Of a stretch of DNA of 33,886 nt, positions 16,759 to 23,915 are shown piece by piece. The stretch is from the NCBI RefSeq assembly GCF_014656095.1, contig NZ_BNBT01000095.1, positions 1-33,886 on the forward strand, written 5' to 3'. The first letter of the stretch is position 1. Every line of letters begins with the position of its first letter. The notes below the pieces were generated by a model that saw only the letters and a program-made list of their open reading frames with translations, did no database searches and was not told the origin of the DNA. The position numbers and the translations under genes are program-made. The stretch is from Streptomyces longispororuber. GTDB taxonomy: Bacteria > Actinomycetota > Actinomycetes > Streptomycetales > Streptomycetaceae.

Positions 16759-18264
16759 CTACCTCTGCAGCACCTCCACGTCCTGCTTGGCCTTCGGCAC
16801 CGCCACCGTTCCCCTGTCGTCCGGCAGGGGCTGGATCGTGAACATGGGGATGCCGTTCTCGGGCAGCTCCAACGTGCGGGAGGCGTACACCGGGGTGTCC
16901 GTCCCGGGCTCCAGGGTGAGGGCGTAGGAGCCCTTCAGGCCGGGCGGTACGGGCGGGGTCACGGCCAGGGTCGTACCGGCCTTGACCGTGTACGTCTTGG
17001 TGGTGGGGTCGCCGGACTCCGTGCCCGCGGACGCGGTGACCTGGACGCGGGCGTCCTCGTCGGGCGCGGTCAGGGAGAGCGTGGAACCCTTCTCCCTGTT
17101 GTCGGCGACGGTGGCGCGGCTGCCCACCGGCCCGGTCGCCGGGATGAACGCGACCTCCTGCCGGGCGCCCTTGCCGCGGACCACGCGCAGGGCCGCGACG
17201 ACCGGGACGGGGTCCTCCGTGGGCGTGAGGACCAGGGAACCCGCCTCCCCCTTGGTCACGTCGCCGAGGTCGACCGCCGTCGTCATGCCCGCCTTGACGT
17301 GCAGGGTCTCGTGCCCGGCCGGGGTGATCGAGCCGGAGGGCGAGGCGAGTTGCACCTTCAGGTCGGCGTCGCCGGCGCCCGGCGCGAAGGCGACGAGGCG
17401 GACCGACGTGGCGTCCTCGGGGATGCCGGGCAGGACGAGACGGGGCGCGGGGTCGGTGCTCGCGGGCAGCCAGTCGCTGCCGAGCTTGTCGTCGGAGGAC
17501 TGCAGGGAGGCGGCGACACGGCCGCTGCGCGCGGTCACGCGCACCGTGAGGTCGGTCTGCGGCTTGGGCGTGAGCGTGGACAGGAGCACCGGGAAGCTGG
17601 TGCGGGGCTGGACCTGGATGGACTCGCCGACCTCGGCCTTGAGCGCGCCGTCGGGGCCGTACAGCTCGATGTCCACCACCGCCGCCGTGTCGTCCGGGTT
17701 CGTCAGGTGGACGTAGTCGTCGCGGCCCTTGGCGGAGCCGGCGCCCGGGAACCAGAAGTCGGTGTCCGGGGCGACGCAGTGGGTGCCGAGGAGGCCGCGG
17801 CCGGCCCCCGCGCTGACCGACGTGGTCTGCTGGACCGTCCAGCCGGGCGCGAGGCGGCCGTCGGCGCTGCCGACGAGCGCGGGGGCCTCCGCGCCGGACT
17901 CCTCGCCGGAGACGGGCTCGCCCGGCGCCTTCTGCGTCAGGAACGGCTTCGGTCCCTTGCCGTCGTCGCCGTCGTGCGCGTCGGTCAGCGCCTTGACGAC
18001 GGGGAACAGGGCGGCCCCGCCCGCGCGCGCGGAGGCCGCGGAGTCGTCCGGGGCCTTCGACTCGGGTGTGAACGCCGTGTACGTCGTCTCCGCGAGGTCC
18101 GACGTGCTGGGCTGGGGGCACAGCAGGCTGGTGCGCTCCACCGGCAGTTGCCTGGCCGCGGCGGCGCCGTCGTCGTCGCCTGCCGGGGCGTTGACGGCGG
18201 CGAAGCCGGTGACGGCGGCCAGGGCCGTCACCACGGCGATCAGGGACAGGGTGGTGCGGTTCAC
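16759..18264 (-). CDS. DUF5719 family secreted or membrane-anchored protein
   Basis: The 501-aa protein begins with an uncleaved signal anchor or signal peptide (about residues 5-26: SLIAVVTALAAVTGFAAV). A large extracytoplasmic region follows, made of repeated beta-sandwich-like segments. Recurrent motifs are LTNPDDTAAVVDIELYGPDG, LPGIPEDATSV and a C-terminal YASRTLEL. The enzymatic role is unknown. Its GTG start overlaps the stop of the upstream glycosyltransferase gene as GTGA, which implies translational coupling and a shared task at the membrane's outer face. The homologous pair is conserved in Streptomyces and relatives. It ends convergently with the zincin-like gene. Confidence 0.85.
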   Translation of the reverse strand: MNRTTLSLIAVVTALAAVTGFAAVNAPAGDDDGAAAARQLPVERTSLLCPQPSTSDLAETTYTAFTPESKAPDDSAASARAGGAALFPVVKALTDAHDGDDGKGPKPFLTQKAPGEPVSGEESGAEAPALVGSADGRLAPGWTVQQTTSVSAGAGRGLLGTHCVAPDTDFWFPGAGSAKGRDDYVHLTNPDDTAAVVDIELYGPDGALKAEVGESIQVQPRTSFPVLLSTLTPKPQTDLTVRVTARSGRVAASLQSSDDKLGSDWLPASTDPAPRLVLPGIPEDATSVRLVAFAPGAGDADLKVQLASPSGSITPAGHETLHVKAGMTTAVDLGDVTKGEAGSLVLTPTEDPVPVVAALRVVRGKGARQEVAFIPATGPVGSRATVADNREKGSTLSLTAPDEDARVQVTASAGTESGDPTTKTYTVKAGTTLAVTPPVPPGLKGSYALTLEPGTDTPVYASRTLELPENGIPMFTIQPLPDDRGTVAVPKAKQDVEVLQR

Positions 18265-21200
18265 TGCTGGCTCCCGTCGGGGCGCTCACTGCCGGTGCCG
18301 TGCGGCGGCCGCGGCGGCATCGGGGGCTGCTGCGGGTAGGGGGCGTCCGGGGTGTCGTACGCCTGGCCGTAGCCCTGGTCCGGTCCGTAGGTGCCGTACG
18401 CGCCTCCGTAGGCGTACGGGTCGTACTGGGTGCCCTGGTGCGGGTCCTGCTGGTAGGCCTGGTCGTATCCGCTCTGCGCGTACGCCCCGCTCTGGTACGG
18501 CTGTTCACCGCCGTACGCGCCGTAGTCGGGGCCCGCGTGGGCCGGGGCGCCCCAGTCGCCCTCGGCGGGCGCGGACGGAGCCGGGGTGTGCTGGGGCGGA
18601 ACCGCGCCCAGGGTGGTCCCTTCGGGCAGGGGGTCCGTGAACCCGTCCTCCTGGGTGGCCTGTTCGCCCTGGGCGCGCAGTCGTCGGGCCCTGCGGCCCT
18701 CGCCCGTGGCCGCCTGGGCGGGCACGAGCTCCTCGGGGAGGTCGTCGTCCACGTCGCGGCGCCGCCCGGGCAGGGCCAGCACCACCAGGACGAGCGCGAG
18801 CGCGCCCTGGGTCCACAACAGCGCCGTGTGGGCCAGGGGCGGCTCGTACGTGATGTCCAGGTGGCCGCCCGCGGCGGGCAGTTCGAAGCCCTGGGCCCAG
18901 CCGTCGACGGTGGTGCGGGTCAGCGCGTGGCCGTCCAGGGTCGCCGTCCAGCCCGGGTCGGCCTTGTCGGCGAGGCGCAGCACGCGGCCCTCCTTGCCGG
19001 ACGGCACCTTGGTGTGCACCTCGACGGGGCCCGCGGCGACCGGCTCGGGGTCCTTGGCGCCGGACACGACGGTCGCGCGGGCGACCTGCCGGTCCACGCG
19101 CCACAGGGCGCTGCCGTCCTCCTGGCTGAGCCGGGTCAGGCCCGGTGTGGTGTCCAGGGTGCGGCTGAGCTCGCGGGGCGCCCCGTCGCGGACGAGGACG
19201 TACCGCACCGCGTAGCCGCTGAGCTGGTCGGCCTGGTCGGCGCCGGAGCCCGCGAGGAGGCGGGCCACGATCCGGTCGAGGCGCCGGTCCGTGCCGTCCT
19301 GGGCGGCGAGCTCCGCGTCCCCGAGGCGGGCGCCGGAGCCCCGTACGAGCATGTAGGAGACCTGGGCGGTGGTGTCGCTGTCCAGGACGAGCGTGCGGGC
19401 CTGATCCTGGGTGCCGCTCTCCTCGGCGACGAACGCGGGCACCTGCACGGGATCGCGCCGCTCCAGGGGGCCGTCGGCGCCGCGGATCATCCACCCGGCG
19501 GCGGCGAGCAGCGGCCCGGCGGCAGCGGCGAACGCGATCAGGGCGGCCACCGGCTGGCGCCAGCCGAAGCTCTGCTCGGCGACCCGCGCGCGTGCCCCGT
19601 CGGCGCCGAGCGCGGCGGCCGCGAGCAGCGCGATGCCGTAGGCCAGGGTGGCGGGGCCCGCCCACGCCGAGCCGTTCGACACCGCGGCGAAGACCAGGGA
19701 GACGAGTGCGGCGGCCCAGGCGGCACGCACGGCCGGCTGCCGCTCGCCGCGCAGCAGGGCGGCCAGCGCGGCCAGGACGATGCCGCTGAGCATCAGGCCG
19801 TGCACGGTGCCGGGGCCGCCGGGGCTGGAGCCGAGCAGGTCGAGCGCGGACGCGGCCCCGGTGCCGTAGGCGAGGCCGGCCTCCTTGAAGAAGCCGGTCG
19901 GCAGCAGCGTGAGGGACCAGGGCGCGAGGACGAGCAGCGGCGTGCCCAGGGCGGCCAGGAAGCGCAGCCCGTACGCGAGGAGGTCACCGCGGCGCAGCGC
20001 CAGCACCAGCAGGCCGAGGACGAGCGCGATCGGCCACACGACGGGGGTGAAGGCGGTGGTGACGGTGAGCAGCAGCGCGTACGCCCAGGTGGCGCGCCAG
20101 CTCCCGCGGGTGCCCTGCGGGGAGGTCAGGCCGCCGGCCGCCGCGCCCGCGCGCGCGATGAGCGGCAGCAGGACGGCGAGGACGGCCGTGCCGAGGCGCC
20201 CGCCCGCGAGCGCGCCGGTGGTGGCGGGCAGGAAGGCGTAGGCGACGGACGCCCACGCGCGCAGCAGCCGGGAGGTGACCAGGGGCCGGGAGGCGAAGTA
20301 CGCGGTGAAGCCGGCGAGCGGCACCGAGCCGATCAGCAGGGCGGTGACGGCGAGCCCGGTGGAGCCGAACAGCAGTGTCGACAGGCCGGCGAGGAGGGCC
20401 AGGTAGGGCGGCGCGGCTTCGGTGCCGCCGATGCCGACGGGGTGCCAGGCGTCCGCGTAGCGCGACCAGAGGCCGGTGGCGTCGGGAGGCGCGGGCAGGA
20501 GCGCGCCGCCCGCGAGGGCGCCGCCGCCGAGCAGCGAGCGGCAGGCGACGAGCGCCACGAAGAGCAGGACGACGAAGAGCAGCGGCCCCGGTCTGCGGGC
20601 GATGCGCTTGAGGCGGGCGAACTGCTCGATCTCCAGGAAGTCGGCGTCGTCGCCGCCGGGTCCCGACTCGACGGCTCCGTGCCGGCCGGCGGAGGAGACC
20701 TCGGGGTCGGAGCGGCCCACCACGTTGCTGGCGACCTGCTCGACGGTGGCGCGCAGCGTGGCGCCGGGCGGCGGGAACAGCGGGCGCATCTCGCCGCCGC
20801 TCACCCGGGGTGTGCCGCGCTGCTTGCGGGCGCTCAGGACGCGCTCGGGCCGCAGCAGCGTGCCGAAGAGGCCGGCGACCTCGTCGAGGGCCTGTCCGGG
20901 GGCCTTGCCGAGGAGCAGGCCGAGCGTGCGCAGCAGGGTGCCGACGACGAGCCGTACGAGCACCCAGGGCAGCACGGCGGAGCGGGAGTTGGCGAGCAGG
21001 GTGTAGACCGCGCCGGCCTTGTCGACGCGGTGCGGGGAGGCGGCGGTGCGGCCCACGCAGTCGACGGCGCGGCGCTCGCGGGAGGCGGCCTCGGCGTGCC
21101 GGACGACGGCCTCGGGGGCGACGAGGACGCGGTGTCCGGCCGCGTGGGCGCGCCAGCAGAGGTCGATGTCGTCCCGCATGAGGGGCAGTCGCCGGTCGAA

Positions 21201-21965
21201 GCCGCCGAGCTGCTCGAAGACGTCGCGGCGGATCAGCATGCCCGCGGTGGACACGGCGAGCACGGGCCGTACGTGGTCGTGCTGGCCCTGGTCCTGCTCG
21301 CGCCGGTCGAGGCCGGTCCAGCGGCGGCCGGAGTGGGCGATGGAGACGCCGACTTCGAGGAGCTGCCTGCGGTCGTACCAGCCGCGCAGCTTGGGGCCGA
21401 CGACGGCGACCTCCTGACCCGCCGCGCGCTCCGCCTCGACGACGCGCAGCAGCTCGGCGAGGGCGCCGGGCTCGGGCGCGCAGTCGTCGTGCAGGAGCCA
21501 CAGCCACTGCTCGGGCTCGCCGTGCGGCAGCTCCGGCAGGTCGTACGCCTCGTCGCGCCAGGTGCGGCTGACCGGGTCCCAGCCGCTGGGGCGCTGCAGG
21601 TAGGGCAGGTCGTCCGGGGTGAGGACGGGGGCCGTGCGGACCGCCTCGTCGACGGCGGTGCCGAAGCCGGAGCGGCGGGCCAGGTGCAGCACGCGGTCGT
21701 CGCCGAGGGCCTCGCCGACCAGGCGCGCGGAGTCGTCGGCGCTGCCGGTGTCGGCCGCGATCGCGTTCTGCACGGGGCGGTCCTGGCCGAGCAGTCCCGC
21801 GAGGGCGTCGGGCAGCCAGCGGGCGCCGTCGTGGGAGACGAGCACCGCGGTCACGACGTGACGCGGGAACTCGGGTGGGCTTGCCGGATCGAACCCGGCC
21901 GCGCGGGACGGGTCGAACCCGGCGGCAGCGCCCTGGTGGGCTGCCGGGTGGCTGTGCACGGACAT
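18261..21965 (-). CDS. Large membrane glycosyltransferase: GT2 domain, polytopic domain, Tyr/Gln-rich tail
   Basis: The 1234-aa protein has three parts. A family 2 glycosyltransferase domain (about 36-300) carries the donor/metal motif LLHDDCAPEPG (157-167, Asp160/Asp161) and the catalytic-type MRDDIDLCWRAHAAGHRV (263-280). A polytopic region (about 330-1065) has many Leu/Ala-rich membrane segments with extracytoplasmic loops and resembles GT-C transferases. A cytosolic tail of about 167 residues follows, with Gly/Tyr/Gln/Pro repeats at about 1147-1211. The donor is probably a nucleotide sugar, and the neighbouring mannose genes make GDP-mannose plausible; the acceptor is unknown. I use the ATG at 21965 because the 121 codons upstream read through intergenic sequence. 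It is coupled to DUF5719 by a GTGA overlap. Confidence 0.88.
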   Translation of the reverse strand: MSVHSHPAAHQGAAAGFDPSRAAGFDPASPPEFPRHVVTAVLVSHDGARWLPDALAGLLGQDRPVQNAIAADTGSADDSARLVGEALGDDRVLHLARRSGFGTAVDEAVRTAPVLTPDDLPYLQRPSGWDPVSRTWRDEAYDLPELPHGEPEQWLWLLHDDCAPEPGALAELLRVVEAERAAGQEVAVVGPKLRGWYDRRQLLEVGVSIAHSGRRWTGLDRREQDQGQHDHVRPVLAVSTAGMLIRRDVFEQLGGFDRRLPLMRDDIDLCWRAHAAGHRVLVAPEAVVRHAEAASRERRAVDCVGRTAASPHRVDKAGAVYTLLANSRSAVLPWVLVRLVVGTLLRTLGLLLGKAPGQALDEVAGLFGTLLRPERVLSARKQRGTPRVSGGEMRPLFPPPGATLRATVEQVASNVVGRSDPEVSSAGRHGAVESGPGGDDADFLEIEQFARLKRIARRPGPLLFVVLLFVALVACRSLLGGGALAGGALLPAPPDATGLWSRYADAWHPVGIGGTEAAPPYLALLAGLSTLLFGSTGLAVTALLIGSVPLAGFTAYFASRPLVTSRLLRAWASVAYAFLPATTGALAGGRLGTAVLAVLLPLIARAGAAAGGLTSPQGTRGSWRATWAYALLLTVTTAFTPVVWPIALVLGLLVLALRRGDLLAYGLRFLAALGTPLLVLAPWSLTLLPTGFFKEAGLAYGTGAASALDLLGSSPGGPGTVHGLMLSGIVLAALAALLRGERQPAVRAAWAAALVSLVFAAVSNGSAWAGPATLAYGIALLAAAALGADGARARVAEQSFGWRQPVAALIAFAAAAGPLLAAAGWMIRGADGPLERRDPVQVPAFVAEESGTQDQARTLVLDSDTTAQVSYMLVRGSGARLGDAELAAQDGTDRRLDRIVARLLAGSGADQADQLSGYAVRYVLVRDGAPRELSRTLDTTPGLTRLSQEDGSALWRVDRQVARATVVSGAKDPEPVAAGPVEVHTKVPSGKEGRVLRLADKADPGWTATLDGHALTRTTVDGWAQGFELPAAGGHLDITYEPPLAHTALLWTQGALALVLVVLALPGRRRDVDDDLPEELVPAQAATGEGRRARRLRAQGEQATQEDGFTDPLPEGTTLGAVPPQHTPAPSAPAEGDWGAPAHAGPDYGAYGGEQPYQSGAYAQSGYDQAYQQDPHQGTQYDPYAYGGAYGTYGPDQGYGQAYDTPDAPYPQQPPMPPRPPHGTGSERPDGSQQ

Positions 21966-22045
21966 CGAGGTACGGGCCCCGGTTCGATGGACTGTGGTGG
22001 ACGCCGCGACCCGCGGGGGCGCTGTGGCGTCTCGGACGGGGCCCC

Positions 22046-22088
22046 ACACTAACGGCTGGCGCCGCAACGCCCCGCCGCCTGTGGACAA
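22046..22088 (-). promoter_or_regulatory. Candidate glycosyltransferase promoter -10 and a perfect DnaA-box sequence
   Basis: On the minus strand TAGTGT (22046-22051), followed by GGGGCC, is a good -10, giving a leader of about 75 nt; no clear -35 is seen. Upstream of it, TTGTCCACA (22080-22088, minus strand) equals the streptomycete DnaA box. A single box may be chance. Confidence 0.4.
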
Positions 22089-22161
22089 CTGGGGAGTACG
22101 GGGAACGGCGGTCACCCTCGCGGGGTGTCGCGGGCCGGGTGGGCCCTCCCCACAAACGTCC

Positions 22162-22194
22162 GCGGGCCGGAACTCGCGGGGAGTTCCGGCCCGC
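22162..22194 (-). terminator. whiB terminator
   Basis: A perfect 14-bp stem, GCGGGCCGGAACTC (22162-22175) and GAGTTCCGGCCCGC (22181-22194), with a 5-nt loop lies 42 bp after the whiB stop. It separates whiB from the glycosyltransferase gene on the same strand. Confidence 0.85.
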
Positions 22195-22236
22195 CGGTGT
22201 GCGGGAGCACTCCGGTGTGCGAGAGGGGGGCGGGGG

Positions 22237-22500
22237 TCAGACGGCGGCCTTCTTGAGGCGGCGGCGCTCCCGTTCGGAGAGGCCGCCCCAGATGCCGAAG
22301 CGCTCATCGTTCGCAAGTGCGTACTCAAGGCACTCGGAGCGGACCTCGCAGGCCAGGCAGACCTTCTTGGCCTCGCGCGTCGAGCCGCCCTTCTCAGGAA
22401 AGAAGGACTCGGGGTCGGTCTGGGCGCACAGCGCGCGCTCCTGCCAGCCGAGTTCGTCGTCCGCGTCCTCGACCAGCAGTTCCTGAACCAGCTCGGTCAT
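22237..22500 (-). CDS. whiB: WhiB developmental transcription factor (4Fe-4S, Wbl family)
   Basis: The 87-aa Wbl protein is needed with WhiA for sporulation septation in Streptomyces. Four cysteines (25, 48, 51, 57; spacing C-x22-C-x2-C-x5-C) hold the iron-sulphur cluster. The beta-turn motif GIWGG (69-73) precedes the basic C-terminal helix SERERRRLKKAAV that contacts DNA. The start is the ATG at 22500, with GAGGGG 5 nt upstream. Length and sequence agree with genuine WhiB, not with other Wbl proteins. It is followed by a strong terminator and preceded by a promoter region with BldD- and WhiA-like sites. The position next to fbiA/fbiB and the zincin-like gene is the conserved whiB2 locus of actinobacteria. 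Confidence 0.97.
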   Translation of the reverse strand: MTELVQELLVEDADDELGWQERALCAQTDPESFFPEKGGSTREAKKVCLACEVRSECLEYALANDERFGIWGGLSERERRRLKKAAV

Positions 22501-22557
22501 GTGCGCCCCTCGTCCGTCTGTGCGTCCCCGTGCTGTCGTTACCGATTTCGGCTGAAC

Positions 22558-22684
22558 GACACGAGTGAAATTACAAGTGTGCCGATCCGGGCCAGTCAAG
22601 CCGAGATCTGCTATTGGGCCCCTTATTCACTCTGCGGAACCAAGGCTTTGCGGAAAGTGTTCATATCTACCTAAACCATGACAC
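22558..22684 (-). promoter_or_regulatory. whiB promoter with BldD-box-like and two WhiA-like sites
   Basis: On the minus strand TTGACT (22594-22599) and TGTAAT (22570-22575) have an 18-bp spacer, giving a start near 22563 and a leader of about 63 nt. GACAC, the core of WhiA sites, occurs on the plus strand at 22558-22562, at the start point, and at 22680-22684. TTCACTCTGCGGAAC (22626-22640) matches the palindromic BldD box with a single deviation, just upstream of the -35. whiB is an established member of the BldD and WhiA regulons. That these particular sequences are the bound sites is inference. Confidence 0.65.
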
Positions 22685-22940
22685 TTGCCAGAGGCCCATT
22701 CCGGCGCGCGTGTCGCCCTGTCCTCTCAGGGACAGGGACGCCGCGACTCCCGCTCCCGTTGCAGCGATCCCGTCGAAGCGAACCGGATCACACAGGGATC
22801 ACGACCGCGCCCCGACAGTCGTGCGCCGGTTGACGCGCTGGTTGACGCGCCGCGTCGAGCGCCGGTTGGAGCGCCTTGTGTCCCGAGCGGTGAACGCACA
22901 AACCTTTCGCCAGTCAGCGCAACCGGATGAGGTGAAACAA
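22685..22940. other. whiB - cysteine dioxygenase intergenic segment without a supported gene
   Basis: This stretch of mixed composition lies between the whiB control region and the poly-cysteine leader promoter. It contains repeated GGTTGACGCGC (near 22826 and 22838). A possible 46-codon frame runs from the GTG at 22821 to a stop at 22961 and would encode a strongly basic amphipathic helix. It has no ribosome binding site or -10. I see no RNA family. Confidence 0.4.
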
Positions 22941-22991
22941 TGTCCACATTCCGGACAATGAGTTGACATCCAAGGTGTGAGCCGCTGTTCT
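22941..22991 (+). promoter_or_regulatory. Promoter for the poly-cysteine leader, with an upstream inverted repeat
   Basis: TTGACA (22963-22968), a perfect -35, is followed after 17 bp by TGTTCT (22986-22991), a partial -10. The predicted start, 7-8 nt on, coincides with the ATG at 22999, so the transcript would be leaderless. Directly upstream, TGTCC (22941-22945) and GGACA (22953-22957) form an inverted repeat that could bind a regulator just above the -35. Confidence 0.5.
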
Positions 22992-22998
22992 GGTGGGC

Positions 22999-23115
22999 AT
23001 GCTCGCGAAATTGGCGCTTTCCGTGACCCGCACCAGCGGGTCTTCCGGTGCTGCCCCCGCGCGCTGTCGCTGTCGCTGTACCTGTATGTGTACGTGCGCT
23101 TGTTCCAGCCGTTGA
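22999..23115 (+). CDS. Putative leaderless poly-cysteine leader peptide (38 aa)
   Basis: The short ORF ATG...TGA encodes 38 residues: a start MLAKLALSVTRTSG, an Ala/Ser/Gly middle, then R-C-R-C-R-C-T-C-M-C-T-C-A-C and SSR. Seven cysteines occupy residues 23, 25, 27, 29, 31, 33 and 35. Six use TGT, the disfavoured Cys codon in this GC-rich genome. No Shine-Dalgarno fits, but the ATG falls exactly where a transcript from TTGACA-17-TGTTCT would begin. Poly-cysteine leaderless short ORFs are known in mycobacteria as cysteine-responsive attenuators of sulphur genes. Here the next gene, 277 nt downstream, is cysteine dioxygenase. The peptide would act in cis by ribosome slowing at Cys codons. A metallothionein-like CxC metal binder is the alternative. 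A CAGCCG/CGGCTG stem (23106-23111, 23129-23134) encloses the stop codon. Confidence 0.6.
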   Translation: MLAKLALSVTRTSGSSGAAPARCRCRCTCMCTCACSSR

Positions 23116-23392
23116 GCCACACCGCTTCCGGCTGTTGAACCCCTGAGGCGCACCACCCCGCGCTCTTCGCACGCGCGCGCCGCGCGCTGCGCTCCGGCCG
23201 CGCCCCACCCGGCGTCTCACCCCCCGCGCCGTCCCGCTCCGCCCTTCCGCTTCTCGCATGGCCCCCGTCTTCCCCCTCTTTCCCCCGCGACACCCCCTCA
23301 CCCGACGTTCCAGCTCTCCGCACGTTCCAGCCCCGTACGTTCCAGCCCTCCGTACGTTCCAGCTCTCCGACGTTGAGGAACCACCGCACACC
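23116..23392 (+). promoter_or_regulatory. C-rich, G-poor leader of cysteine dioxygenase with four ACGTTCCAGC repeats
   Basis: The 277 nt between the poly-cysteine ORF and cysteine dioxygenase hold no gene. By my count positions 23221-23340 contain over half C and about one sixth G, the kind of bias seen at Rho loading sites. ACGTTCCAGC (third base onward nearly constant) starts at 23305, 23322, 23337 and 23354, with a truncated ACGTT at 23370, a period of 15-17 bp. Each GTTCC could pair with the GGAAC that overlaps the GAGGAA ribosome binding site (23375-23380). The repeats could be operators or alternative anti-Shine-Dalgarno segments. Confidence 0.5.
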
Positions 23393-23908
23393 ATGAACAG
23401 CGACAGCGACCTCCAGATCGCCGGCGACATCCTCGAAGTCCCGCACCTCCTGCAGCCCGCGCGCGAGCACCCCGTCACCGTCGCGGAGTTCGCCGGACTC
23501 GCCCGCGCCATCGCCGCCGACCGTGCCCAGTGGGCGCCCCTCGTCCAGTACGACGCCACCAGCCGCTGGTACCACCGCCTGCGCACCGGGCCCGGGTACG
23601 AGGTGTGGCTGCTCTCCTGGGTGCCCGGCCAGGGCAGCGGCGTGCACGACCACGGCCGCTCCTCCGGCGTACTGACGCTCCTGGAGGGCCGGTTGACGGA
23701 GCGCAGCCGACGCGGCAGCCGCACCCTGACGGTAGGCGCCCAGCGCGTCTTCGCCGCCGGATACGTCCACGAGGTGGTCAACGACTCCCTGGAACCGGCC
23801 GTGAGCCTGCACGTCTACCACCCCGGCCTCACCGACATGCCGATGCACACGGCTCGTTGCGAGGCTCGCGCGCCGCGGAAACCGGCGCACGACGCACTCA
23901 CGGCGTGA
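23393..23908 (+). CDS. Cysteine dioxygenase type I
   Basis: The cytosolic non-haem iron cupin oxidises cysteine with O2 to cysteine sulphinate, the first step of cysteine breakdown. The 171-aa product carries the three iron ligands His85 and His87 in GVHDHGRSSG and His126 in YVHEVVND. A likely substrate-binding Arg lies in YHRLRTG (60-66), and Tyr142 in HVYHPG (140-145) is probably the conserved active-site Tyr. I start it at the ATG at 23393 (MNSDSDLQ), with GAGGAA 12 nt upstream. The frame remains open to 23258, but that part is the C-rich repeat leader. It stands alone between whiB and cofD, which are neighbours in the mycobacterial arrangement. The poly-cysteine ORF upstream suggests cysteine-dependent control. 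Confidence 0.92.
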   Translation: MNSDSDLQIAGDILEVPHLLQPAREHPVTVAEFAGLARAIAADRAQWAPLVQYDATSRWYHRLRTGPGYEVWLLSWVPGQGSGVHDHGRSSGVLTLLEGRLTERSRRGSRTLTVGAQRVFAAGYVHEVVNDSLEPAVSLHVYHPGLTDMPMHTARCEARAPRKPAHDALTA

Positions 23909-23915
23909 AGAACAC

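Noticed and set aside
18300..22052. 1250-codon plus-strand open frame
   Set aside because: It is antisense to the glycosyltransferase and DUF5719 genes; its Gly/Ala/Arg/Glu-rich composition has no domain.
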